From: Sepiola atlantica
Lineage: Eukaryota > Mollusca > Cephalopoda > Sepiida > Sepiolidae
Assembly (NCBI GenBank): GCA_963556195.1
Contig: CAUVYP010000254.1
Span: 124,001 to 188,000, forward strand
DNA: 64,000 nt
Direction of reading: 5' to 3'
Shown here: piece by piece, positions 33,160 through 44,584 of the stretch
Numbering within the stretch: the stretch's first letter is position 1
Layout: every line of letters begins with the position of its first letter
Program-made: the position numbers and the translations under genes
The notes under the pieces: generated by a model
Seen by the model: only the letters and a program-made list of their open reading frames with translations
The model's database searches: none
What the model was told of the DNA's origin: nothing

Positions 33160-33789
33160 CTGAAGAGATTCAAAAATAAAAACATTTCAGTTCAAAATGA
33201 ATTTTGTAGGAATGTACACCCCTACCCATCAGTCCAAAAACCATTTCAATACATGGTACACCTTGCCCAGACATTACTAACCTCGTGAAGAGAGTGGCTC
33301 TTGTTCTACACTGTGCATAACTTACTATAATCAAATTCATATGTAGAGGTTGGGTTAGGGTTAGTCATTAAGGGACTAAGTTAAGTTTTGTTTGTTTGTT
33401 TGTTTGTTAATATTTAATTACCTTTCAACTATCATAAGGTCATCTCAGCTCAATTTTTTTTTTCGATTCAGACAGTTTTTACAATGTTTCTTCTTTGTGA
33501 ATGTGTTTTTAGAGTGTGGGATTTGACTATTTATAATGTGTGAGCGTTTTTGTTTGATTTTTAGATATGATTTTAAGATATTATTTGTGTCATTCTTTTG
33601 AAGAGAGTTTTTCAAATTGCTTGATTGGTAACAAGATAATTAACATTTCTATTCAAGTTAATTGGTATTTGTTTCTTGTCAGATGGTATTTTGTGAATTT
33701 TTATTATTAGTATTAAATATGTGTGTACAAATTAGTATCTTTACGAAACCCTGTTACTTTGAGAAAAAGGTATATTTTCGAATAATTTT

Positions 33790-34480
33790 TTGTATTTGTT
33801 ATTTTACTTGTTACTTTATTTGTTACTTTACTTGTTACTTTATTTATTACTTTACTTGTTACTTTATTTGTTACTTCATTTGTTACTTTATTTGTTACTT
33901 TACTTGTTACTTTATTTGTTACTTTACTTGTTACTTTATTTGTTACTTTACTTGTTACTTTACTTGTTACTTTATTTCTTACTTTATTTGTTACTTTATT
34001 TGTTACTTTACTTGTTACTTCATTTGTTACTTTATTTGTTACTTTACTTGTTACTTTATTTGTTACTTTACTTGTTACTTTATTTGTTACTCTACTTGTT
34101 ACTTTATTTGTTACTTTATTTGTTACTTTACTTGTTACTTTATTTATTACTTTACTTGTTACTTTATTTCTTACTTTATTTGTTACTTTATTTATTACTT
34201 TACTTGTTACTTCATTTGTTACTTTATTTGTTACTTTACTTGTTACTTTATTTGTTACTTTACTTGTTACTTTATTTGTTACTCTACTTGTTACTTTATT
34301 TGTTACTTTATTTGTTACTTTACTTGTTACTTTATTTGTGACTTTACTTGTTACTTTATTTGTTACTCTACTTGTTACTTTATTTGTTACTTCATTTGTT
34401 ACTTTATTTGTTACTTTACTTGTTACTTTATTTGTTACTTTACTTGTTACTTTACTTGTTACTTTATTTGTTACTTTAGT
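33790..34480. repeat. 12-bp tandem array, about 57 units, beside a SUN splice donor
   Basis: Units of GTTACTTTATTT and GTTACTTTACTT alternate in higher-order patterns. The unit length keeps frames open in both strands, giving artificial frames such as KVTN/KVTS and CYFI. On the SUN-coding strand the unit contains AAGTAAC/AAGTAAA, which resembles a splice donor. The array starts 14 bases inside the intron that follows exon 1. Confidence 0.9.
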
Positions 34481-34493
34481 TACCAAGATTTAC

Positions 34494-34535
34494 CTGAATA
34501 ATTAATCCTATTCCTTCGAGGTCGTAACTTGAAAA
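34494..34535 (-). CDS. SUN-protein exon 1 of those seen (basic, Arg-rich)
   Basis: A 42-nt exon after a ttttcag acceptor and before a CAG|gtaaat donor. It begins with two bases completing a codon and ends with one base of a codon that the next exon completes, giving FKLRPRRNRINYSE across the junction. The peptide is strongly basic, as expected for the nucleoplasmic side of a SUN protein, although nothing in it is diagnostic. It lies only 14 bases from the edge of the 12-bp tandem array that fills the start of the following intron. Small size makes this the least certain exon; the support is phase fit plus good splice sites. The upstream exon that would supply the start codon was not found. 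Confidence 0.5.
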
Positions 34536-34679
34536 CTGAAAAATAGGAAGAAAAAACTGCATAAGTAATAAAAAAAGAATAACATTTTAATATAACCATA
34601 ACCAAATAAAAAGGAAAGCCAAAACATATAACCGACATGTTACACGGTGATTGTCAAAATGCTAGTATTTCCCTCCCTC

Positions 34680-35030
34680 CCTCCTATTGCAGGAAGATGT
34701 GACACAAGGTCGAAATATGAGGATTGAAAAGCAAGCAGACAAGAAGTAGTACACTCTGGCCTACAAAAAATGCCTAAGCAGTCTCGTCTGTATTCATCTG
34801 TAAGGGCACTTCAGGCGATTAGTAATAAACTAACTCCTTCTCAAAGCATGAGAAAGTAAAGCCTGGGAAGATAGATCTCCTAGAACCCTACCTCAGCCCA
34901 AATAGAAGAAAGGCCACTTAGCTTCAAAATGGCCTAGACTCTGTCAGAGGGATTTTCAAGGATGTATCCTCGACTGGTATGAATAGGCAAGCCTCTGCAC
35001 AAAGCTTCAGGTGCTTCCATACAATAAGCC
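34680..35030 (-). repeat. Degraded U2-type SINE body
   Basis: Reversed and diverged matches to the SINE at 41.7-42.1 kb: GATGTGACACAAGGTCG, a CTCTGGCC segment, and AAGCCTGGGAAGATAGATCTC with CTAGAAC. Gaps and substitutions are many. Confidence 0.55.
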
Positions 35031-35275
35031 TGCCATGAAGAAAGTATGTTAAAAAAAAACATCTAATTTTTAGCATGGGTAATTTAATTTTTATTTTATG
35101 TCTTCTTGTCTCATGTTAAGGTTAGACATTTCATAAATGACTTTCAACTGTTGGCATTTTGCTTGTGCCACCCACAAGGATCAGGTCGTCATCAACTGAT
35201 GCTATCCATATCTTAAGCAGCCTACTGTGCAGCCTTGGGCCATCAACATTGATGTCGGTCACACTTTGGAGCGTT

Positions 35276-35779
35276 TCAGATGACTGAAGGCAGGTGACAT
35301 ACCTGTTGAGATATTGTTGTGCAATGTAATTTCATTACAAAGCTTTTACAGTGAGATCCACGTTTTTCTCCATTCGATACGCATCGATCACGTTCGCAGC
35401 CATACAAGAGTACAGGTTGGACATGTGTGTTGTATGTTGCCTCTCTAGCACATGATTTAATCCATGCAGCAGGTATACGTCTTATAGTCATGTCAGTTCG
35501 CCCACTAGAATCAAATGTGTTCCCAAGGTAGGTGAATTTATTCACATGTTCGACACCTGCAACAATTTTTGTTTCTATGGGAGTCAGATCTCGATAGGTG
35601 TTGCAAGTGAAGTTAGCTGCATCTGCTAAGTGTAGCACCGGCAAGTTTGAGCACCTTTTATGACACCACTTATTGCATGTTTTGCATTTGATGGAGTTTG
35701 AGCCAGTTTTAAGCTTACAGACGTTGCATGGGTATTTGTGTTGTGTGACAGATATCATCTGTTTAGTATCAGATAGCAT
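35276..35779 (-). pseudogene. Non-LTR retrotransposon ORF fragment (after RT, with Cys finger)
   Basis: An open 167-codon segment with KYPCNVCKLKTGSNSIKC and CNKWCHKRCSNL, a Cys/His finger, then VNKFTYLGNTFDSSGRTDM and HVQPVLLYGCE. The YLG and VQPVLLYG motifs follow the RT domain in many LINE polyproteins. The RT core is missing and there are internal losses. A dead fragment; the clade is not determined. Confidence 0.65.
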
Positions 35780-36435
35780 ATGCTTCGTCTTCCTCAGATT
35801 AATTTTTAAACCGCCTCTTTCAAGTGCTGATTTCCACCTGTTAAATGTTGTACTCGATTGGTTGTTTATATCAGACTTCAGCTAATCAGAAACACTCGCC
35901 TCCTGGAGCCAGCCACCTGTTTTCGTTATCTATATAAGCAGTAAGAGCCAGTGAGAACCCGAACTTGCCACAGGAACCTTTTGTCAGTCAGAACACTACT
36001 ACACATATTCTTGGCATGCGAACAAAATTTGGACTGTAGCCCTTGGCTACTGGCATCTCAGGAAAATAATGCAAGTTACATTCATAGGCTTTCTTCTAAA
36101 TATAGTGACAGCTCGTCAATCCGATGAACTCACTCACATGCCCATATATGTACGGACATAACAACACTTTCCTCATCTTGACTTTTAAACATTTAACGCT
36201 TTTCTTTCTTAACTCTTTACTTTTGGTTGTTCAACAAGAAGTAAATAGAGTTGATATATTCTGGTATTTTACCCTCTATTGTCATGCTGGCGGACATGAT
36301 GGAAAAATAATTGATCCGTGGGTTTCTAATTTTCGACAAACATCATTGACTTTGAACAAGATAGACAGATAGATATGAAAAATAATGCAATCAAGATAGA
36401 TAGATTATAAACAGAATGAGATAATAATAATAATA

Positions 36436-36555
36436 ACTTGTTTACCAACAATATGGAAAATCCTAACGGCACAACTGAGAGAACAAATCTACCACTGTCT
36501 GAACAATCGTAGACTGCTCCCTGAGGAACAAAAAGGATGCCGGAAATGTTTGGTA
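36436..36555 (+). pseudogene. LINE reverse transcriptase fragment
   Basis: About 40 codons read TCLPTIWKILTAQLREQIYH and then NNRRLLPEEQKGCRK. This corresponds to the RT region with the I-x-C-L-P-T-x-W-K and LLPEEQKGCR motifs found in several LINE clades. Truncated on both sides. Confidence 0.65.
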
Positions 36556-36929
36556 TTGATGTGGAAGGGGGTTTTCTATCCTTTCTGTGTGTTTTCTATT
36601 AGGGCTGATGTGTTTTTTTTTCTTATGTGGAAAAAGAAGTTTCAATATTTGTGTGTGTATTCTGTCAGAATACTATTAGAAATGGTATGGCCTTTTTTTT
36701 TTCTTCTATCAGAGATGGAGTATTAATCTCTCATGAAATAGAATTAAGGAAAACTTTTCTTTTTTCCTTTTTCTTTTTTTTGTCGGGAGAGTTTGAGAAT
36801 TTATTTTTAGAAAGTGGCCATGTTTCATTTTTATTAAAAATGCTCAGTAATAATAATGTTTGTAAGATTCGTTTTTTAACAAATTCAAGTTTTTGGTTCA
36901 ACGGCACCTAAATTGTTCAGAGAAGACGA

Positions 36930-37000
36930 CAAATTTTTCCTTGAATCTCTGTCTCGTCCTCTGATTGGTCAATTTGAGTGACGTATCAGTTTCTAATGGT
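36930..37000 (-). promoter_or_regulatory. Possible promoter elements upstream of the SUN gene
   Basis: On the minus strand TACGTCACTC (half CRE-like) and CCAATCA lie within about 25 bp, about 2.4 kb upstream of the first SUN exon found. They are compatible with a promoter but short motifs like these occur by chance. No TATA box or start exon was identified. Confidence 0.2.
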
Positions 37001-38460
37001 AAACAATGCTGCTGACATTTTTCTCGCTAAAATATTTTGAAGTAATTATCTTCAGATAAATTCGAGATGTTGACTTGTTTACATCTAATTTGTCGCCGTG
37101 GACAGAATTTTCTTTCCTTGGGAAAATTGTGCCCTCGTTAATTAATTAGATAACTCCCGTTTATGTGAAATCGACATTATTTTGTCGAAGATTAATTTAA
37201 CTAATAATTTAAAAGATTTATTAAAAATAACGTAGTGGATTTGAGGTATTTATCTCTTAGTTACGATGTGTATTTAATTTGGACTACAGACAATTTTTAA
37301 TTTGATTTTTGACTATTTAATCATAATTCGAGGAAGAGGTCCTAAAATTATAAGGTTGTATTTGAAAACCTCAAATATAAACCATTATTTATGAGGAAAA
37401 ACTTATGATGATAAGTTGTTATTGAAAAATTAGATCACGACAAAGATTCGCCGATCTTACTTAGTCTAAAAAGAAAGACTAATTGTTTTAAAGAATTGAT
37501 TGAAAAATATCGACATAGGATCGATAATATTTATTATTTAGTCAGAAAGACTAAGAGATTAAAAGGATTTATTGAATTCAATATTCGTTTATCAGAGAGG
37601 TAAACGAAAACAGTCATCGTAGGTATGTTTTGATGTCAGTTTGTAGTCCAGATATTCGCATTTTATATATAAAAAGGGAGTTATAATTATTTATAAAAAT
37701 TAATATAAGAATTAATTAAGTTAGAAAATAATAAGTTTTTGATTTCAGAAAAACTAGTAATATTTGTAAAATTATTACTTAACCCCCCCCCCCCCCCCCA
37801 GGATGTCGTCTGCTTGACGTCTTTTTCCGAACAAAATGAAAGAACATTTTCAACACAAGGTTTATCGCCACTGATGAGCGAAATAAAAAAAAATATACAA
37901 GAGAATGTCTACGTCTGTAAAAACAGAATTTCCACGTCTGTAAAAAATATATATATTTATTGTGAACTGTGAGTACTTTTGTTTGTTACTTTTTCTTTTT
38001 AAATGGCATATGCACAAATATGCATGTGTACCTATTTTCTTATTTTAACCTTTTTTCTTCCCATTTATTTGTAAATAAATTTCGATTCTTTGATTCACAA
38101 GCAAGTTTTGTCTGTCCCTTTTCCCATTTGTTACCAGGAAAAAAAGAGGCGTATAGATGAACTCGTCTTGTGCAACAGTCAGGTTTTTTTTATTGTCATT
38201 TAAAGAATTAAAATTTTAATAAACTTAAAATTTTTACACTGGTACCATAATTATGACAAAATCAACAGTATATTGATAAAACATTTATTGAAGAAAATAG
38301 AATTTGGGAAAATCAACAGTATATTTTTTCATTTCAAAATGAACATTCATCGGGTTTGGTTTAAAACATTTTTGATTTTTTTTTTTTACAGTTTAAAAAA
38401 TAAATTTTTCTGTTTTTTTTTCTTTTGTTTTTTTAAACGGGATAGAATTCAGAAATGTGT
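37001..38460. other. Intergenic, AT-rich, no gene seen
   Basis: Unstructured AT-rich sequence with a C-run at 37784-37799 and short T-runs. No recognisable coding or repeat family. Confidence 0.5.
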
Positions 38461-38461
38461 T

Positions 38462-38910
38462 TCAAAAAGACTCTGTTGGGGGGGTTGCGGAAAATTTCTG
38501 CTGCCACATAAATTCTGATAAATAGGATTCCACCATTTGCGTGTGGGTCCCACATTCTAATTTATTCCTCCTCTTGGCTTGTTGCCACATGCTTTCCGAA
38601 GGATCGACAAAATTATACTTATGATTTACACGCAAATGGTGAAATCCTTCAGATCCAAGTCGATCATATGCGCGCCAGCAATCAGATGTGATTGTGGTAC
38701 CTGGGCGCACATATTGTTTTATTATGGGGATTAATGTGGCGGCATCTCTGGCCGGGACCTTTACTAAAAAAAAAAGATTTAGTGTCCTTTTCACAGCCAC
38801 TAAAAACCCAAAGTTGTCGTGGAATACGGCCAGTATTATATTTCCTGCATGAAATACTGTCTAAAAAACAGAGTTGTCTGCCCCTTCTTACACCATTGGA
38901 GCTCTCTTAA
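38462..38910 (-). pseudogene. Merlin/IS1595-like transposase, C-terminal remnant
   Basis: The 112-codon frame has VPARDAATLIPIIKQYVRPG, then TITSDCWRAYDRL with a catalytic-type Asp, NHKYNFVDPSE, and THTQMVESYLSEFMWQQKF, the C-terminal signature of Merlin/ISXO2-type transposases. Further upstream, in a shifted frame after a T-run, RKYNTGRIPRQLWVFSGCEK matches the preceding part of the family. N-terminus and terminal repeats not found. Dead. Confidence 0.75.
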
Positions 38911-39093
38911 ATAAATTTCAGCTCGTGTTCCTGTTCTGCAGAAGTGCCAATAATTTATTTTAAGTAATAGGCAAAAACAGACAAATTAATATTTGCACAG
39001 GGGATATATTTACGCTGTCATAACAGTGAAAAACACAACAGTATCTATAAAATTTGGCAGTTATTTTGGGAACTAACCGTTTAAATATACCCC

Positions 39094-39098
<5 letters not shown>

Positions 39099-39137
<39 letters not shown>

Positions 39138-39263
39138 CAGGGTGGCCCAAAAGTAGGTTTACAGTTAAAAAAAATATTTTTCATATGGTTGAAGTTTTTT
39201 GAATAACCTAGTTAAAAAACTTCAAATATTAAATGAAAACTGTAAACCTACTTTTGGGCCACC

Positions 39264-39299
<36 letters not shown>
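39099..39299. repeat. (TA)n tracts interrupted by a mariner MITE
   Basis: TA tracts at 39099-39137 and 39267-39299 on either side of the 129-bp MITE, as expected for an element duplicating TA. Confidence 0.9.
39138..39266. mobile_element. 129-bp Tc1/mariner-type MITE
   Basis: Ends CAGGGTGGCCCAAAAGTAGG and its exact complement, arms of about 29 bp, TA on both sides. The CAGGGTG(G/T)CCCAAAAGT end is typical of mariner elements. No coding sequence. Confidence 0.85.
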
Positions 39300-39301
<2 letters not shown>

Positions 39302-40277
39302 TACAAAGTTAAAAATCTAGTGTTTTTTTCTTTTTGTTGTTTTTTTTTTAGATTTTATTGTTTTCGATCTAGCGGGTTTTGAAAATTTCAGTTGCCAATA
39401 ATGACGAAAAGTTAAAAATCTAACGGTTTTCAGGAGATTTTTCGGTGCAATTTCAAAGCTTCAATACGGAAAACCGATAATATATAAAAATGAAGACATA
39501 CTGGTATCATGTATGTGACCATGACGGAACAAAGATATCGTACACCAAAAATTACGTAAATTGATCAAGTAGCTTTAAAAAAAAAATTTTTTTATCACAG
39601 ATAATCAAATTTTGTCATTTTTTTATGCTAGCTGGTTAGCTAGCTATCTTGAAAAACAAGGGACGTTATTCAGCCCAGCGTTATAAAAAAGGCCAAATCG
39701 CTACCAGAAAAGGGCCAAATTTCGAGGATTTGGCCTTTTTTGAAGCAGTTTGCCCTTAATGACAATGATATAAGCAAAAAAAAAAAATATTTTATTAAAA
39801 TAACGTGAAAACTTTCAAAGGAACATTGTAATAAAATAATTTAATTTATGCCTTGAAGATTGTAATTTACTTTCAAAGGAAAAAGTTTAAAAAGTTGAGA
39901 AATAAAATGTTATGCCTTGAAGATTGTGACTTAAGTAATTTAAGTATTAACCGGATAAATGCTGCTAAACTAAACTATTTAAAAAAGGCCAAATCCACAA
40001 AATTTGGCCTTTGTTTGCAAAGATCTTGACAAGCGAGCCTAGAAAAAAAAAAAAAAATTTGATTTTCTGTGATAAAAAAAAATGCTTGATAAATTTACGT
40101 ATTTTTTTGTGTACGATATCTTTGTTCCGTCCCGGTAATATACATAATCCAGGTATGTATTTATTATCGGTTTTCCGTATTGAGGCTTTTCAAAGTTGCA
40201 CCTGAGGCTTTTCTGAAGTTGCACCGATTTTTCTTTCCCGATCTAGCGGGTTTTGAAAATCTCAGTTGGCAACACAG
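39300..40277. repeat. 978-bp foldback element, CTAGCGGGTTTTG family
   Basis: The left arm has GATCTAGCGGGTTTTGAAAA, then AAACCGATAATA and ATATCGTACACCAAAAA. The right arm carries their complements in reverse order. The centre (39600-39990) has an inner pair AAAAGGCCAAAT / ATTTGGCCTTTTTT. A partial relative is at 60957-61125. No coding sequence. Confidence 0.75.
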
Positions 40278-41600
40278 GTCCTTATTCCCTGTGGGTCCCA
40301 AAAACCAAACAAGCAGCATAAGCAAGCAAATGGTGTTTAAATATTAATTTGATTTTGGGTATCTTTTACAATAATCAACACAACAAGAACGGGGTCCAAA
40401 AAACAAATATACAACAAATAAATGTGACCGTAGCCCATAAAACTTATTTTCCGATTTACCTATGACATTTGTTTGTATTTTTAAGTAGTTTCAATTGCTT
40501 TTTATTAGATATCAAAATTTCTCTCCAATTTTACCTTCACCGAAATTTGGCAAGACAAGATGGCTGCCGACATTTTTTTTCTTCTGGTTGTCAAGTGTTA
40601 CGGCGTTTGTAAACGCATGTGTTTATTTTTACTGGAGATCTTAATCAAAGCGCACTTTTTTCAAAACTTTGATACGTTAGTTGTTTTTAATGTAATTATA
40701 TTTTAGTTTCGATGACTTAATTAAAAGTACTATTTTGCCTCACTCTAGAATGATTTCTCCCTCACTGACTGAGGACAGAAAAGTCGAAATGCAACACCAG
40801 AACAGATATTACACTTTGCAAAATTCTCTAAATACTGGAATAAAAAGGTCATTTTCAAGTTCTAGTAAATGGAGAGAATGTATGAAAATGGTCCAATCAA
40901 CCTGAAGCAATTGTTGCTGTCACCAGTTAAAGATGGTTTAATTTGGTTTTTAGTCTCCACTTATCAAGGCTAAAAGCCATTCAAGGATAAAGATTAATGA
41001 GATGGAGAGATTGTCAATTAAATGATTAAGAATATTATGAAAGGCTTGAAAATAACGAATGGAATGAACAAAATTTGATTACTGATAAGGACAGTTTATG
41101 ACAAGTGTTTGACATTAGATTTGAAGATTACCATACTGTAGCTCTTGGGAAAGTAACTTTGTGACAACGTGTTCCACAGATGAGAAGTTTTTGAACAGAA
41201 ACTGTTAGACTAATGAAATATCATGACCTTTGTTTAAGGTCATTATAGATGCTGTTTGTCAATTGGTCTAAAAACTGAGATAAAAAATTTCCTATCTTGT
41301 TTGAATACATAATTTATTCTATTGAAAGAAAATCACAGAAGAATATTTTTTTCCCATCCTATTCGTATTGTGTCTAGCATGGACATGGCTTTTATATAAA
41401 ACCATTGGATGGCAAATTTTCTCACCAACCATTAACTTCATTAGTATGATTCGCTAACTTACACGATTAACTTCAGCCAGTTTATTTACCAATCTTTCTG
41501 CAATAAAAAGAAATACCAACACCACCTGTTCCTTTTTCATTTCATGGGAAAGAGGGATAATTAAAGACCTGGTCAGAGATAGGTTACTTTTGAAGTTTAT
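40278..41600. other. Intergenic, no gene seen
   Basis: AT-rich sequence with short frames only. I see no recognisable family, apart from a weak match near 40490-40560 (TTTGTATTTTTAAGTAGTTTC) to the GACGCTCAGCAGAG foldback family. Confidence 0.4.
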
Positions 41601-41604
41601 TTCT

Positions 41605-41695
41605 TAAAAGTCTTCCAATGCATACCAGCATGTAAAACGGACGTTAAACCGATGATGATGATGGTGGTGGTGTTGTTGTTGTTGTTGTAGGAGGG
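41605..41695 (+). repeat. SINE tail with (GAT)n, cephalopod type
   Basis: CCAGCATGTAAAACGGACGT followed by TAAACCGATGATGATGATG and GTT repeats. I associate this tail (CCAGCATGGAAAACGGACGTTAAACGATGATG consensus in shorter pieces) with cephalopod SINEs; this is recall, not a database result. Confidence 0.5.
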
Positions 41696-41739
41696 AGAGG
41701 GGGGGGAGGAGGAGGGTACATTATAGCGATGAAGTATTG

Positions 41740-42112
41740 ATTTACTCCTCTCCAGGAGTTAGGCACAAGGCCAGTTTTAATCTTTCTCCCACAAGTAAGA
41801 TGTGACCCAAGGTCGGGTCGGGAAAGTGGGGTTTGAAAAGCCAGCACCCGAGAAAGTGAGCACTCTGGCCATTAAAAATTGCCTGGACAGCCCCGTCGAC
41901 ATTCCCCGGTAGGGGCGCCTCAGGCAGTAAGCAATAAACTTACTCCTCCCCAAAGAGGGGAGGCGAAGCCTGGGAGGGTGGACCTCCTAGAACTGCACAG
42001 GACAGACCCATAGACAGGCGTAAATCAAGCCCCGAAGGCCAAGACAATACTAGTCTATGGGGTGCAGTATCCATCGGAACAGATACTACACTTTGATCTT
42101 GGCCAAATTAAC
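41740..42112 (-). repeat. U2-snRNA-headed SINE, complete copy
   Basis: On the minus strand the head reads TTGGCCAAGATCAAAGTGTA then GTATCTGTTC, matching U2 snRNA positions of roughly 20-48 (GGCUAAGAUCAAGUGUAGUA) with few changes. The body follows: CCTGTGCAGTTCTAGGAGG, the CTCTTTGGGGAGGAGTAAG hairpin, CCGGGGAATGTCGACGGGG, CGACCTTGGGTCACATC, and the tail GGCCTTGTGCCTAACTCC. Partial copies lie at 6.9, 22.0, 34.7 and 43.9 kb, and the body is embedded in both 3.1-kb transposons. Confidence 0.75.
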
Positions 42113-42435
42113 AAAAAATATTTACCTGTGTGTTCCTATTTACTGCCTTTGCGCGTTGACAGGATAATGTGGGAATATTCAACTTTCCCCAGAAAGTGTC
42201 ACTTATAATCGATCGATCTATGCTACTACAATTGTTAGGCTTGCTTGCTTGCCACCATGCACACCGCCATTACATTATTAGATTGGATGAATGGTAAAAA
42301 AAAAAAATCCATTATGACGTCACAACAAATTATATCACAAATGGATGATGTCCTTCATTTTAATAATGTAAGACACCAGAAAATTATTTCATGATGTCAC
42401 AAAAGGAAACCGTCATCAATTAAAACATATTTGGT

Positions 42436-42437
<2 letters not shown>

Positions 42438-42509
<72 letters not shown>

Positions 42510-42515
42510 ATCATC
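42438..42515. repeat. (TA)n followed by (GA)n and (CAT)n
   Basis: TA tract 42438-42485, GA tract to 42508, then ATCATCATCATC, possibly a reversed SINE tail. The next 200 bp (to about 42725) look like a SINE body I cannot assign. Confidence 0.8.
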
Positions 42516-43924
42516 ATCATCATCATGGTCTTTTGGTTCTTGGTTTTTTATCACTCCTGGTGAAGGAATCCCTCCCTGGTTTCTTTCCACCTTGTTTTAT
42601 GCCTGGCTAGACATGGCCAAGTAGGACCTAGTTGACTATCACTATTCCATTGCTTCGGTGTCAAGGCAATCCATAATACATACGACTGGGGTCCACAGCT
42701 GGGGTGGACATGTGAAGACCAAAATTACTACTAAATAATAATTACTGTTAAAAATGTTTTAGTAAGAATTTTTTTTAGTAATGTTCAGTAATTAGCAACT
42801 ATACACATTATTAGGAAGCGTTGTTCACATGCGTGTCAATAGAGAGGAAAGGAAAGGAAAGTAAAGAACGGTATTTTCAAGGAACAAAGGAACAATTCGG
42901 CGTCATTTTATCACACTCGGTGGTTCTTTGATACGATAGAGGTGCGTTCACTAATTTAAAAGAAAAAAACAATTTTTTACTGGTTGAAACATAATCTTGA
43001 AACAATGTAAATTAAAAAAAAAATTAGATACATTATCTGAAAACAAAAATATATATTACCTGCAGGTTCCTAAATACTGCCTCTGTACGATGACAGGATG
43101 TGACACCAGGTCGGCGTAATCTGGAAGATATTCAGCTCCTCCTTCATCAGCAGAGTCGTATTGCTTAATGAGTGAGAACAACCGCCAGGAATTTCAAAAT
43201 ATTGTCCGTTGGAAAGATGGAACACTTTCAGATTTAAAATTGTGGAACCTAGCATGTTTAAATTGTCACGTGCGTGGAATTATGTAGCCCGTTATAGAAA
43301 GTATTCAAATTTAACTAATAGAGACGCTATATATGTTATCGAAAGTAAATGGAGATAACGTTAAAAATAAAAATAAATTTATATTAAGTTAAAAATTATA
43401 TTGAAATAATATGCTAATGTAATAATATATTTCTAAAAATATTAAATAATAAATCATTAAAAATAAAACTTATAATTAAATAAATTGTAGTCACACCATT
43501 TATAAATTTATGAAGTCGTAATGGTACTAATCATAAAAAAATTAAGGTACTAATAATAAAAGAAAAATGAAAAAGAATAATGAAGAAAAATAATGAAGAA
43601 AAATAAAGAAAAATAATATAAATATAAAGATGAAATAAATACACTGTTAGATAAAATAAAGGATAACAAAATTGTGTAAAAATAAAAATAAAAGATAAAA
43701 GGCAAGAGAAGGAAAAATAGGGATATGGGGTACTCCACATTTGAAATTTAAAAAATTTAAAAATTTAAAATTTAAAAACAGTTATACATATAAATATAAA
43801 AAACAATCCATAATTAAAACATAGGCAGAGCCTGTAGCCACGGCCACCGTATCTACAGGTTCAAACACTGCAGACACGGTCGCCGTGTCTGCAGTGTCAG
43901 CCGCGTTATATATTAGAGACACGG

Positions 43925-44012
43925 TGGCATGTACACACTTGGGTCACATCTTACTTGTGGGAGTAAGATAAAACTGGCCTTGTGCCTAACTCCGCGAGGA
44001 GTAAATAAACAA
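43925..44012 (+). repeat. U2-type SINE, 3' end
   Basis: CTTGGGTCACATCTTACTTG, GGAGTAAGATAAAACTGG and CCTTGTGCCTAACTCC correspond to the last part of the SINE at 41.7 kb in forward orientation. Confidence 0.75.
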
Positions 44013-44584
44013 AATAAAACTCATTCAGTTTACGACACCGCCAGTATTTCTTTAGCGTATTTTAACGCGTTTTAAGAAGACTTGCTATAATAGAAGACAT
44101 AGACGTGTTATATTAGCAGATATTATATTAGAATACAGTTTATTTTTTATAAATTTATCTATTTATATAATAAAATAATCAAAATTATTCAGTAACCATC
44201 ACAGAATATGATTAACCTATTACTTTATTAGAAAGCCCAGTGCAAATGTATTATTTCGTAAAAAAATATCTTTTAAAATATAGTTATCATATTTTATGAA
44301 AAAGAAATCCCTTAATTCCGCATTGATTAAATCAGTATAACTCTAAGAAAAATTAAGCTCTCGAATTAAATAACATTGCAGAAATAATACGACGCGGTTT
44401 TTTAATTACATAATGAATGACAACTTTTGGTAATTGTATAGAATAGTCATCGGTGAATGAGCTACTTTTCAAAACCCGCTAGCGATTTTGAAAACCCGCT
44501 AAATCTGGAAAGAAAACCTCCAGAAAATCGCTAACGCTCTCTTTCGCTCTTTTTTAAGTACGTAATTTCTCCGAAAAGGATTTT

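Larger units (their letters stand above)
135..34535 (-). other. Gene span: SUN-domain nuclear envelope protein, partial at both ends
   Basis: Fourteen exons read right to left join with consistent codon phase at all thirteen junctions and every intron begins GT and ends AG. The product (about 400 codons seen) has an Arg-rich start, an acidic and Ser-rich nuclear-side region, a single hydrophobic helix, a linker of roughly 130 residues and the first two thirds of a SUN domain. SUN proteins sit in the inner nuclear membrane and bind KASH peptides in the perinuclear space, linking lamina to cytoskeleton. The luminal linker is far shorter than in vertebrate SUN1/SUN2, closer to the short SUN proteins, unless further exons were missed. 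No initiator exon was identified and the last SUN exon(s) lie left of base 1. Introns hold most of the transposons listed here. Confidence 0.85.

Noticed and set aside
33662..34501. Frames of 180-280 codons with CYFI, LLLY or KVTN repeats
   Set aside because: All derive from the 12-bp array, whose length is a multiple of three, so any frame without a stop stays open.
42060..42112. A functional U2 snRNA gene
   Set aside because: Only about 30 bases of U2 match, without the Sm site and 3' half, and the sequence runs directly into a SINE body.
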